From Verrucomicrobiota bacterium (lineage in GTDB: Bacteria; Verrucomicrobiota; Verrucomicrobiia; Opitutales; Opitutaceae): a stretch of DNA of 63,878 bases. The position numbers were made by a program, and so were the translations under genes. Each line of letters starts with the position of its first letter. The first letter of the stretch is position 1. The notes below the pieces were generated by a model. The model was not told where the DNA came from. It did no database searches and saw only the letters and a program-made list of their open reading frames with translations. Positions 17,742 to 26,205 of the stretch are shown piece by piece. The DNA lies in NCBI GenBank assembly GCA_018239675.1, contig JAFEGX010000067.1:1-63878 (forward strand), read 5' to 3'.

Positions 17742-19178
17742 CTAGGCCAGGCAGGACTTGAACGCCTCGGTGAGGGCGTTGCGGTCGAGCTTCCGGCCGA
17801 TGAAGACGAGGGTGTTGGTGCGCGGGTCGGCGCCCCATTCGCGGTCGAACTTGGCGTCGAACAGCATGTGCACGCCCTGGAAGACGAGGCGCTTGTTGGT
17901 GCCCTTCACGCTCAGTACGCCCTTCATGCGGTAGAGGTCGCCGCCCTTCACGCGGAGCAGTTCGCTGATCCAGTCGTTCAGGCGCTTGCCGTCGAGGTCG
18001 CCCGGAATGCTGATGCCGACGGAGGTCACGGCGTCGTTGTGCGTGTGCGCCGCGTGGAAATCGCGCTGCCAGACCGGCTTCACCGTCTCGCCGCCGGCCC
18101 GGACGTGCAGGGGGTCGTGACCGCAAGACTCGAACACCAGGTGGAGCCCGGCCTCCTTGACCGTCAGCGGGAACTTGCCGTCGCCGTCGTTCAGCAGGAG
18201 TCGCTGAAGCGTCGCGCCCGGCACGACGGCGTCGCCGACCTTGAGCCGGGTCTCCCAGTCCGCGAACGCCCGGACCGCGGTCTCGAGCGCGGAGGCGATA
18301 GCCGGCGCGTCGGTCGACTTGATGGGCAGCACCACCACGTCGAGTTCGTTCTCGTTGCCGTGGTGATGATGGTGGTGGTGATCATGGCCGTGCTCGTGAT
18401 CATGCCCCTCGTGCCCGTGATCATGCTCGTGCTCATGATCCGGCCCGTGCAGCTCGGCGAGATGCCCGATGACCAGTTCCTGGGTGCCGGCGGCCAGCGG
18501 GTAGGCGCCGGCCCACTCGAAGGGGTATTCGGGCTCGAGGAACTTCGGGTCGAGCTCGGTGGCGCGGCCGAGATTGAAGCCGCCCACATTCAGCACGCGC
18601 TCGAGAGGGAGGTCGCAGTTCTGGGTGCGGTGGATTTTCGCGACCGCGTTGATACGCTTGATCCGCTCCTCGAGCCCGCCGAGCGCCGCGGGTGAGGCCA
18701 GGTCGGTCTTGTTAAGCAGGATGACGTCAGCGAACGCGATCTGCTTCATCGCCTCGTCGTCGCTGTCGAGATGCTGGAGCACGTGCTTCGCGTCGACCAC
18801 GGTGACGATGGCGTCGAGGCGGAAGTTCGAGCGCATCTCGTCGTCGGTGAAGAACGTCTGGGCCACCGGCGCCGGGTTCGCGAGGCCGGTGGTCTCGATG
18901 AGGATGGCATCGAGACGGTCCTTGCGCTTCATCAGCCGCCCGAGGATGCGGATGAGGTCGCCGCGCACGGTGCAGCAGATACAGCCGTTGTTCATCTCGA
19001 AGAGCTCCTCGTCGCTCTGGATCACCAGCTGGTTGTCGACGCCAACCTCGCCGAACTCGTTCTCGATGACCGCGATCTTCCGGCCATGCTGCTCGGTGAG
19101 GATGCGGTTGAGGAGGGTGGTCTTGCCGGCGCCGAGGAAGCCGGTGAGGACGGTGACAGGGATGGGTCCGGTGCTCAT
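17742..19178 (-). CDS. G3E-family GTPase with histidine-rich loop
   Basis: 478 residues. GFLGAGKTTLLNR is the P-loop near residue 13, NGCICCTVRGDL the CxCC metal motif near 67, and LLNKTDL the specificity motif. A histidine/aspartate-rich stretch at about residues 250-275 (HEHEHDHGHEGHDHEHGHDH and following) should bind several metal ions. The C-terminal CobW domain (KGVLSVKGTNKRLVFQGVH) is complete. Start ATG 19178 is chosen over 19244 because it directly precedes the P-loop strand. This class includes zinc and cobalt/nickel metallochaperones. It sits downstream of an MFS gene on the same strand. Confidence 0.92.
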   Translation of the reverse strand: MSTGPIPVTVLTGFLGAGKTTLLNRILTEQHGRKIAVIENEFGEVGVDNQLVIQSDEELFEMNNGCICCTVRGDLIRILGRLMKRKDRLDAILIETTGLANPAPVAQTFFTDDEMRSNFRLDAIVTVVDAKHVLQHLDSDDEAMKQIAFADVILLNKTDLASPAALGGLEERIKRINAVAKIHRTQNCDLPLERVLNVGGFNLGRATELDPKFLEPEYPFEWAGAYPLAAGTQELVIGHLAELHGPDHEHEHDHGHEGHDHEHGHDHHHHHHHGNENELDVVVLPIKSTDAPAIASALETAVRAFADWETRLKVGDAVVPGATLQRLLLNDGDGKFPLTVKEAGLHLVFESCGHDPLHVRAGGETVKPVWQRDFHAAHTHNDAVTSVGISIPGDLDGKRLNDWISELLRVKGGDLYRMKGVLSVKGTNKRLVFQGVHMLFDAKFDREWGADPRTNTLVFIGRKLDRNALTEAFKSCLA

Positions 19179-19253
19179 GAACGATCGAGTGTGGCGGTTC
19201 GGTTTTGGTTTATGCAAGCGTGCCGTGCCTTGCCCGGAAGGCAAACGGCCGGG

Positions 19254-20462
19254 TCAAGCCGCCGCCCGCCGCTGCGGACGGTAGACCGCCCACCAGAACC
19301 AGGCCGTGCCGAGCGCGCCGCAGAGAAACGCCGCGAGAAAATTCCAGCGCGGACCGACGCGCCAGAGTGCGGCGCCGAGCAGCGAGCCGAGGGTCACGAT
19401 CCCGTCCCGGATGAAATAGTACGCGCCATAGGTCCGCGCCCGGCGCTCCGGCGCGGCCTGCGCGATGATGAGGGCCTTGCGGGCCGGCTCGCCGAACTCC
19501 TTCAGGCCCCGCACGACGAAGGCCAGCGCCAGCCACGCGAAATTGTCCGCCCAGAGGAGGGTGACCGGGAAAAGCGTGAAGAAGACGAAGGTCGCGAGCA
19601 CAAACGGACGCTGGCCGTGCCGGTCCGCCAGGTGGGCCACGGGAATGTAGCAGAACATCGCCGTCACCATCTCGAAGGCGACCAGCACGCCGAACTGCTG
19701 CGCGGAAAGCCCGGCGTGGTTCATCGCCCAGAGGATGATGAACGCGTAGGGAATCCGCTCGCAGAACCGGATCAGGATGTCGCTCACGAGCAGCTCGCGG
19801 AGCGTGGGATTGAACGACCGCACCACCGCCAGGAAGCTGTCGGATTGGTCGGTCCGCGGCGGGACCGCCGGCGTGTCATCGGTCATGAGCCACTGGAACA
19901 GGGCGGTGACGACGCCGAGGGCGATGCAGCCCGCGAGCGCGAGGCGCATGCCGTGGTCCCAGCCGAAGCGGGTGATCAGCGCGCCGCCGACGAGCGGGCC
20001 CACCATCATTGGAATCCGCCGAACCATGGACTGAACGCCGACGCCCATGGTGTGCTGGCTGCGATCAAGCGAAACGGCGATCACGCTGAGCGTGGCTGGC
20101 AGGGAAAGGGCGCTCCACGCCAGGAACAGGAAGGCGCCGAGCATCAGCGCGAGCCAGTGCTGCCAGAGCAGCACCACCAGGTAGCCGGCCAGCGCCAGCG
20201 CGTTGAACAGCAGCAGGGAGCGCCGCTGCCCCAGCCGGTCGGTCAGCCAGCCGCCCGGGTAGGCGTAGACGGCGCCCAGCAGGGTCTGGAGCCCGTCAAA
20301 CAGGCCGATCACGAGGATGCCGGCGCCCAGGGTCTGGAGATACTTCGGCGCAAACCCGAGCCACAGCCGCTCGCCGGTCAGCGCCAGGACCAGCGCCGCC
20401 AGCAGCAACGCCGGGTTGCGTCGCAGCGCCAGGAATTCCGCGACATTCCGGCCGGATCTCAT
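19254..20462 (-). CDS. MFS transporter
   Basis: 402 residues with about 12 hydrophobic segments. Family signatures include GGWLTDRLGQRRSLLLFN in loop 2-3 and HLADRHGQRPFVLATF in the matching loop of the second half. The substrate is not predictable. The ATG at 20462 precedes a basic N-terminus and is preferred to the longer frame upstream. It lies between the His-rich GTPase and a lipoprotein gene on the same strand; the short gaps (75 and 56 bases) suggest one transcript, so metal or metal-chelate export is a possibility only. Confidence 0.88.
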   Translation of the reverse strand: MRSGRNVAEFLALRRNPALLLAALVLALTGERLWLGFAPKYLQTLGAGILVIGLFDGLQTLLGAVYAYPGGWLTDRLGQRRSLLLFNALALAGYLVVLLWQHWLALMLGAFLFLAWSALSLPATLSVIAVSLDRSQHTMGVGVQSMVRRIPMMVGPLVGGALITRFGWDHGMRLALAGCIALGVVTALFQWLMTDDTPAVPPRTDQSDSFLAVVRSFNPTLRELLVSDILIRFCERIPYAFIILWAMNHAGLSAQQFGVLVAFEMVTAMFCYIPVAHLADRHGQRPFVLATFVFFTLFPVTLLWADNFAWLALAFVVRGLKEFGEPARKALIIAQAAPERRARTYGAYYFIRDGIVTLGSLLGAALWRVGPRWNFLAAFLCGALGTAWFWWAVYRPQRRAAA

Positions 20463-20518
20463 GCGGGGAAGCTCGCCAAGTCCGGGAGTCGGCGCAAGGC
20501 CGGCCTGGCTGCCCTTGC

Positions 20519-20995
20519 CTAGTCGCGGTCGTTGCCTCGCGGGAAGTTGCTGCGGATCCCGGTGAAGGTCGTGCCGCGGATCTCGATCCGGGTCAGTACC
20601 ACTTCGAAAGCGGGGGTGGCGCGCAACCAGTCGGCCCGTCCCTCGAAACACGAGGTGTCACCGACCGTCTCGCCCGTGGCGGGGCTGGCGACGGCGGAGA
20701 GCACGAGCGGGCGGGACTGGCCGTCCACGGTGACGGTGAGCTCGATCGCAGGCGCGGCAATCCGGACGAAATTCTCCAGCTCGCCATCCAGCACGTACGC
20801 GCGCAGCCGGCCGCCCGTGGCGTCGCGGACCAGTTCGAGATGATAGAGCTCGGCGCCGAGCACGACGGGCGTGCCGCCGTGCGGGGCGCGGTGCTCATGC
20901 CGCGCGGACGGGGTCGCGGCCTCCGGGGGCGGCCGGGAGCAGGCGGCGCCCAAGAGCAGGCCGGCGAGGACAAGCAGTCGGAACGAACGCTGCAT
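20519..20995 (-). CDS. lipoprotein with His-rich motif
   Basis: 158 residues. MQRSFRLLVLAGLLLGAACS is a lipoprotein signal, with Cys near residue 19. A RHEHRAPHGGTPVVLG segment at about 32-47 resembles motifs in periplasmic proteins linked to heavy-metal efflux; the rest looks like a small beta-sandwich (ELYHLELV, RLRAYVLDGE). I do not know a named family. It sits between the DUF5916 gene and the MFS gene at the edge of the copper block, so metal binding outside the cytoplasm is plausible. Confidence 0.7.
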   Translation of the reverse strand: MQRSFRLLVLAGLLLGAACSRPPPEAATPSARHEHRAPHGGTPVVLGAELYHLELVRDATGGRLRAYVLDGELENFVRIAAPAIELTVTVDGQSRPLVLSAVASPATGETVGDTSCFEGRADWLRATPAFEVVLTRIEIRGTTFTGIRSNFPRGNDRD

Positions 20996-21062
20996 GGCTG
21001 GGTGGCAGCATGGTGGCGCGGCCGAGGTTGGCCAGCGCGGGATTCGGGCCGCGCCTGCCGCC

Positions 21063-23237
21063 TCAGAATCGGTAGGTCCACGCGCCCTTCAGGACGGTGT
21101 CGTTCTCGACGGGGCGGAGGCGGTCGGACGCGGCATCGTAACCCTGGTTGACGACGAGGAAGAACTCGTCGCCGGGCGCGACGATCCACCGGATGCGGGC
21201 GTTCACCCCGAGCGACTGCGAGAGGTTGTCGTACTGGCCAAGGAGGCTGAACTGGAGATCCGGGCTGTGGGTATAGACGAACCGCGTGGAGCTGACGCGG
21301 ACGGGAAAATGACCGCCGGGCAGGCGGATGTCGGAATACTGCCAACTCGCGCTGGTAGAGAAGCGGGCCGAGGCGCGCCACTCCAGCGAGCCGAAATAGT
21401 CGTAGCGATCGCCGTCGTAGAGTCCCAGCCGGCGCACCTTGAGGTCCGCGCTGACGGGACGCGAACGGGTGGTCTTGTACTGGATCACGAAACGGTTCCA
21501 CCGGTAGTCGCCGACCGGCACGGTGACGCCCGGGACGATTTCAAACGGGGTGTCAAACTGCTCCCGTTCGCGGGCATGCAGGAAGGCGATGATGTCGCCG
21601 GCGGCGTTCTCCAGCTCGATATACGGCAGGTCGGTTTCCTCTCCGACCACCCGGCCTTTCAGGTCGAGCGTGTAGAATGGCTGCACCGAGACCAGTGCGC
21701 GCCGGAACCAGGCCCCCACCGGGCGCCACGTGTAGCCGACATAGTTGTAGGTTTCGTAGATGCCGGGGCGGGGCACGAAACCCAGCGCGGGGTCGAAGCG
21801 TTCCCCGATGCGCCGCCAGTCCGTGACGAACTCCAGCGGCTCGTTGGAGTAGACGGTGGACAGGCCGATGTCGGTGTCTCGCCCGCCCGCCCGGACGCTG
21901 TCGGAGCCGATCGCGTAGGCGTGGACCTCGAGGCTCTTGTTCCCGGCAACGTGTGAATTACGGTAATTGAAGTCGAAGCCCAGGACCTGGTTCCGGGTCG
22001 GAGCCCGGGGGTCGCCGTTGGTGGCGATCAGGCCGACGCTCGACTCGTCCAGGACCTGGACCGCCGCCCGGCCCACGAACAGGTTGCGCGACGGCACGCC
22101 TGCATGGCTGGCGACCTGGGTGTCGAGCACGCCGATTGTCAGCGGACCGGCGCGCCCGGTGATCTTCCCGCCGCCCAGCACGTCGACCTTGGTGCCATCC
22201 TCCCCCAGGCCAATGCGGCGCGAGAAAAACGGCTTGGTCACCTCGTCGACGATGCCGCCAAAGGTGAAGAGCGAGGCGTCCTGGGTGAAGAACGAGCGCT
22301 TCTCCGGATAGAACAGATCGAAGCGCCCGAGGTTGACCAGGCGCTCGTCCACCTCGGCGTCGGCGAAGTCGGTGTTGATTGTGACGGTGGCGGCGAGCGA
22401 CGGAGTCCAGTGCCAGACCACGTCGAGGCCGGGCTTGAGCTCGTACTCGTGCTCGTCCTCGGCCGGCGCCGAATGGCGGGTGACGCTCGCGAACGGCCGC
22501 AGCTCGACGCCGTGGCCCTGTTCGAGGCCGCGCAGCCCGCGGATCACGCCGAGGTCGGGCAGCGAGGTCACCGGCTTGTTCCGGATGAAGCCCGCCCAGC
22601 GGTCGGTTTCCTGCTTGCGGCGGATGGTCCGGGCGACGTTGAAACCCCAGGCATCGTTGGCCGGGTTGAACGACAGGGTCTTGAGGGGAATCGCGAACTC
22701 GGCCGACCAGCCGCCGGCGTCCCGGCTCACTCTCCCGGTCCAGAGTCCGTCCCACGTATCGTTGGCCTCCGCCTTGTTCTGGATGAGGCCGTCGTGCTTG
22801 CCGCCGGCGGCGGTCAGGGCGAAATAGTAGCCGTCGTTCTCCCGGTGGAATGTGTCGAGCACGACGCGGACAAGGTCATCGGAGCCGTTGTCCTGGTCGT
22901 GCTGCATGGAATAGGCGCGCAGGCCGGCGGGCCCCGCCGCATCGTGGCAGCGCACTGCGACGTAAAGGTGGTTCGCGTCAAAGGTGACCCAGAACTCGGT
23001 GCGTTCGGTCGGCTCGGCGTTTTCCAGCGGTGCGATCTGGCGGAAGGCCAGGCTGTGGGCCGCGTCCCGCCACGCCGGATCGTCGAGGCGCCCGTCGATG
23101 ACCGGCGGCACGGCGGTCGGATGCACCGCGAGCGACGGAATTCCCGGCAGCGCCGCGCGCGCGCCGATGCCGCCGGTGCCGGCCAGCAGGGCCAGCGCAC
23201 ACGCCAGCCGGAGACGGTGGTGCAGGGAGGTCGGCAC
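21063..23237 (-). CDS. CBM9-like/DUF5916 outer-membrane protein
   Basis: 724 residues. A signal peptide (LACALALLAGTGGIGARA) is followed by a CBM9-like domain (PPVIDGRLDDPAWRDA, LYVAVRCHD, WSAEFAIPLKTLSF) over about residues 35-230. The remainder is a long beta-strand-rich DUF5916 region (about 240-724) that ends in AWTYRF; a terminal aromatic residue is typical of outer-membrane barrels. The family is uncharacterised. It ends 67 bases before the lipoprotein gene and follows copA after 133 bases. Confidence 0.85.
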   Translation of the reverse strand: MPTSLHHRLRLACALALLAGTGGIGARAALPGIPSLAVHPTAVPPVIDGRLDDPAWRDAAHSLAFRQIAPLENAEPTERTEFWVTFDANHLYVAVRCHDAAGPAGLRAYSMQHDQDNGSDDLVRVVLDTFHRENDGYYFALTAAGGKHDGLIQNKAEANDTWDGLWTGRVSRDAGGWSAEFAIPLKTLSFNPANDAWGFNVARTIRRKQETDRWAGFIRNKPVTSLPDLGVIRGLRGLEQGHGVELRPFASVTRHSAPAEDEHEYELKPGLDVVWHWTPSLAATVTINTDFADAEVDERLVNLGRFDLFYPEKRSFFTQDASLFTFGGIVDEVTKPFFSRRIGLGEDGTKVDVLGGGKITGRAGPLTIGVLDTQVASHAGVPSRNLFVGRAAVQVLDESSVGLIATNGDPRAPTRNQVLGFDFNYRNSHVAGNKSLEVHAYAIGSDSVRAGGRDTDIGLSTVYSNEPLEFVTDWRRIGERFDPALGFVPRPGIYETYNYVGYTWRPVGAWFRRALVSVQPFYTLDLKGRVVGEETDLPYIELENAAGDIIAFLHAREREQFDTPFEIVPGVTVPVGDYRWNRFVIQYKTTRSRPVSADLKVRRLGLYDGDRYDYFGSLEWRASARFSTSASWQYSDIRLPGGHFPVRVSSTRFVYTHSPDLQFSLLGQYDNLSQSLGVNARIRWIVAPGDEFFLVVNQGYDAASDRLRPVENDTVLKGAWTYRF

Positions 23238-23362
23238 GGGGGCGGGTGGGGTAGGCAGCCGGGGTGCCCAAATGGGAACCGGCGCGGCCTGGGGCGGGTT
23301 ACCAAGATTCGCCGCCGGGCCGGATTTTCCAGCCGGAAAGACTGCGCCGGGGGAATTTCCCG

Positions 23363-23382
23363 GCCCGCCCCTACAGGCGGGC
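23363..23382 (-). terminator. hairpin around the copA stop codon
   Basis: GCCCGCC (23363-23369) and GGCGGGC (23376-23382) form a 7-base GC stem, and the loop contains the copA stop codon. There is no following T run on the minus strand, so it is only a possible terminator or mRNA-stability element. Confidence 0.35.
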
Positions 23383-25395
23383 GCTGCGCAGCCGGAGGGC
23401 GTTGGTGACGACGGTGATCGAGCTGAGGCTCATCGCGATGCTGGCGAACATCGGGTTCAGCAGCCAGCCCGTGAGCGGGAACAGGGCCCCGGCCGCCAGC
23501 GGCAGACCCGCGGTGTTGAAGGCGAACGCCCAGAACAGGTTTTGCCGGATGTTGCGGAGCACGGCGCGGCTGAGATGGACCGCCCGCACAAGGGCGGTGA
23601 GGTCGCCCTTCACCAGCACGAGCCCAGCGCTGTGCATCGCGACATCAGTGCCGGTACCCATGGCGATGCCGACATCGGCCGCGGCCAGCGCCGGGGCGTC
23701 GTTCAATCCGTCGCCGGCGAACACGACGCGCTCGCCCTTGGCCTGGTGCGCGCGCACCAGCTCCTGTTTGCGGGCCGGTGAAGTCTCGGCCGCAAAGCCG
23801 TCCAGCCCGAGTGCCTCCGCGACGGCCCGGGCGTTCGCCGCGCGATCGCCGGTCACCATGTGTACCTGGAGACCCAGCCGCTGGAGTTCGGTGACCGCGG
23901 TCGCCGTGGTGGGCTTCAGGGGATCCGTGAGCGCGATCAGTCCCGCCGGCCGGCCGTCGACGAGGACCGCGACCAGCGTGCTGGTGGGATGGGCCGCGAT
24001 CTTCAGGTCGATCGGCGCGCGGCCGACCGTGATGGTCTGTCCGGAAATCCGCGCCCTCACGCCGGCCCCGGGCTCGGCGACGAAATCGGTGGCGTCGGCG
24101 AGCGGCAGGCCGCGCTGGGCCGCGGCCGCGACCAGGGCGCGGGCGATCGGGTGCTCGCTGTGCCGCTCGGCCGAGGCGGCGAGGCGCAGCAGGCTGTCGG
24201 CGTCTTGGCCGGCGGCCGGCTCGAGCGCGACGACCTGGGGCCGGCCCTCGGTGAGCGTGCCCGTCTTGTCAATCAGCACGGTGTTCGCGGCCGCCAGCCG
24301 CTCGAGGGCGGCGGCGTGCTTCACGAGCACCCCGGCGGCGGCGCCGCGGCCGATGCCGGTCACGAGCGAGACCGGCGTCGCCAGGCCGAGCGCGCACGGG
24401 CAGGCGATCATGAGCACCGAGACGGCGTTGATCAGGCCAAACAGCCAGCCGCGGTCCGCGCCGAGCCAGCCCCAGGCCAGGAGCGTCAGGACGGCCACGC
24501 CGAGGACGAACGGCACGAACCAGTTGGCGACGCGGTCGGCGAGCCGGGCGATGGGCGCCTCGCTTTCGGTCGCCTCCTCGACGAGCCGGATGATCTGGGC
24601 GAGCAGCGTGTCGGCGCCGACGCGCTCGGCGCGGAAAGTGAAGGAACCGGTGGTGTTGAGGGTGCCGGCGCTGAGGCGGTCGCCCGGCGCCTTGGAGACC
24701 GGGAGCGGCTCGCCGGTCAGCATCGACTCGTCAATGTCCGCACCGCCGTCAAGCAGCGCACCGTCGACGGGCAGGTTCTCGCCGGGGCGGATCCGCAGCC
24801 GGTCGCCAGGCTGGATGGCGGAGACCGGGACGTCCTCCTCCGCGCCGTCCGGCCGCACGCGATGGGCCGTTGAAGGAGCCAGGTGCATCAAGGCGCGAAT
24901 GGCGGCGTCAGTGCGGGCGTGGGCGCGCTGCTCCAGGATCTGGCCGAGCAGCACGACGGTGGTGATGAATGCCACCGCCTCGAAATAGAGGGGGACGCCG
25001 TGCTCGCCGCGGTAGGCGGCGGGAAAATGCGCGTCGAACACCAGCGCGGCGACGCTGTAAAGGTAGGCGGCCCCGGTGCCGGTCACGGTAAGCGTGAACA
25101 TGTTCGTGTCGCGCTCCCGGATCGACTTCCACCACCGCCGATTCAGCGGCGCGCCGCTCCAGAAGAAGATCGGCGTGACGAGGGCCCATTGGAGGAAACC
25201 CCCGGCGGCATGGGAAAGAGCGTGGAAGGCATGCGGCCACAGCATCGGGCCCATCGCGAGAACCAGGACCGGCACCGCGAGCGCGAGCGAAACATACAGC
25301 CGCGGCCGCAGGTAGCGCTCGTGGGGCAGCCCCATGTAGACCGGCTGATCCGGTGGGGGAAGGTCGACGGAGGACGGTGAATGGGAGTGATGCAT
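23371..25395 (-). CDS. copA: copper-type P1B ATPase without N-terminal metal-binding domain
   Basis: 674 residues. Key motifs are the TGEPLPVSK actuator loop, the CPC metal site in the membrane (MIACPCALGLATP), the phosphorylation site DKTGTLTEG and the SEHPIA His-Pro motif, then GDGLNDAPALAAADVG. The N-terminus is short and His/Met-containing (MHHSHSP, YMGLPHERYL) and lacks the usual CxxC heavy-metal domain; this fits the shorter copper/silver ATPases. It pumps Cu(I) or Ag(I) out of the cytoplasm. It lies downstream of an ICMT-like gene, the cysteine-tailed sigma factor and cusBA. The gene symbol rests on motif and context. Confidence 0.92.
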   Translation of the reverse strand: MHHSHSPSSVDLPPPDQPVYMGLPHERYLRPRLYVSLALAVPVLVLAMGPMLWPHAFHALSHAAGGFLQWALVTPIFFWSGAPLNRRWWKSIRERDTNMFTLTVTGTGAAYLYSVAALVFDAHFPAAYRGEHGVPLYFEAVAFITTVVLLGQILEQRAHARTDAAIRALMHLAPSTAHRVRPDGAEEDVPVSAIQPGDRLRIRPGENLPVDGALLDGGADIDESMLTGEPLPVSKAPGDRLSAGTLNTTGSFTFRAERVGADTLLAQIIRLVEEATESEAPIARLADRVANWFVPFVLGVAVLTLLAWGWLGADRGWLFGLINAVSVLMIACPCALGLATPVSLVTGIGRGAAAGVLVKHAAALERLAAANTVLIDKTGTLTEGRPQVVALEPAAGQDADSLLRLAASAERHSEHPIARALVAAAAQRGLPLADATDFVAEPGAGVRARISGQTITVGRAPIDLKIAAHPTSTLVAVLVDGRPAGLIALTDPLKPTTATAVTELQRLGLQVHMVTGDRAANARAVAEALGLDGFAAETSPARKQELVRAHQAKGERVVFAGDGLNDAPALAAADVGIAMGTGTDVAMHSAGLVLVKGDLTALVRAVHLSRAVLRNIRQNLFWAFAFNTAGLPLAAGALFPLTGWLLNPMFASIAMSLSSITVVTNALRLRSARL

Positions 25396-25413
25396 GAAAA
25401 AGTGGGACGGTAG

Positions 25414-25542
25414 TTAATGGCACATGGTCTCCGGGCGCAGGGACCGCGCCGGCAGGCGCCGCGCGAGATGGCCGATGACCGCGGCGTCGCAGGCGAAGGG
25501 CGAGACCACCGAGGCGGGAGCGGCGCCGAAGAGAGATACCAT
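25414..25542 (-). CDS. small ORF, 42 residues, in the copper cluster
   Basis: This reading frame begins at the ATG at 25542 and ends with TAA at 25414. The product starts MVSLFGAAPASVV and has cysteines near residues 18 and 41 (FACDAAV, TMCH). It starts 18 bases after the methyltransferase stop and ends 18 bases before the copA start, with an AAGG ribosome site a few bases upstream of its ATG. The tight fit and the site argue for a real gene. No family is recognised; copper binding is only suggested by the cysteines. Confidence 0.5.
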   Translation of the reverse strand: MVSLFGAAPASVVSPFACDAAVIGHLARRLPARSLRPETMCH

Positions 25543-25559
25543 GACGGACCTTCATTGGG

Positions 25560-26021
25560 CTAGAGCCAGCGCCGCACGCGGGACTGGTAGGCGGTGAAGG
25601 CCGCGCCGAAGCGCGCGGTCAACGCGCGCTCCTCGGGGCCGATCTGGAACCGGTTCATGTGGGCGACAAAGAGGACCGGAAAGAAAAGGGTCGCCGGATT
25701 GCCCAGCCACACGGACCAACCCAGCAGGACCAGGAGCAGGCCGAGGTACATGGGGTTGCGGGTCAGGCGATAGATGCCGGAAACGACAAGGGCCGAGGCG
25801 GCCGCCGGCTGCAGGGGATTCACGGTGGTGCGCGCCCGGCGGAACGCGATCACGCCCAGCGTCGCGATGGTGAGGCCGGCGAGCGCGAGAATGGCGGCGC
25901 CCTGGTGCGCGGCGGGAAGCGCGATCCGGGCGGTCGGCGTGAAGTGGTCGACCGCCGCCGCAAGCGCGGCCAGGACGAGCCCTAGGGCGACGGGCGGTAC
26001 CTTGAGTTCAAGCGAGCGCAT
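25560..26021 (-). CDS. ICMT/PEMT-like membrane methyltransferase
   Basis: 153 residues. The start MRSLELKVPPVALG is typical of the small isoprenylcysteine methyltransferase-like proteins. Four hydrophobic segments can be seen, and the family motif YRLTRNPMYLGLLL is present with FGAAFTAYQSRVRRWL at the end. Such proteins are often next to copper sigma factors and ATPases, but their substrate there is unknown. ATG 26021 is preferred over 26042 and 26162 because of the conserved N-terminus. It is followed by the 42-residue ORF and copA. Confidence 0.85.
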   Translation of the reverse strand: MRSLELKVPPVALGLVLAALAAAVDHFTPTARIALPAAHQGAAILALAGLTIATLGVIAFRRARTTVNPLQPAAASALVVSGIYRLTRNPMYLGLLLVLLGWSVWLGNPATLFFPVLFVAHMNRFQIGPEERALTARFGAAFTAYQSRVRRWL

Positions 26022-26066
26022 GGCGCGACCGGGGATTGCCATTCTGGGCGCGGTCGTGGGCGCGAG

Positions 26067-26097
26067 GCAATGCCGGGCGGCGGTCGCCCGGCATTGC
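26067..26097 (-). terminator. perfect 13-base hairpin after the sigma factor gene
   Basis: GCAATGCCGGGCG (26067-26079) and its exact complement (26085-26097) flank a five-base loop. It lies in the 184-base gap between the sigma factor stop and the methyltransferase start. There is no T run; it may attenuate read-through from cusBA-sigma into copA or be a repressor site. Confidence 0.5.
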
Positions 26098-26205
26098 GGC
26101 GCGAAGGCCGGCGGCAGGTCCGGAGGGTGCAGGCGGATGCTGGGAGCGGGGAGACGGAACATGGATTGATGGTTTCATCCCGGAGACGGACCCCGCGCCC
26201 GAATC

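Noticed and set aside
18360-18430. A microsatellite in the histidine-rich part of the GTPase gene
   Set aside because: The codons vary and the reading frame is kept, which fits a selected metal-binding tract rather than simple repeat slippage.
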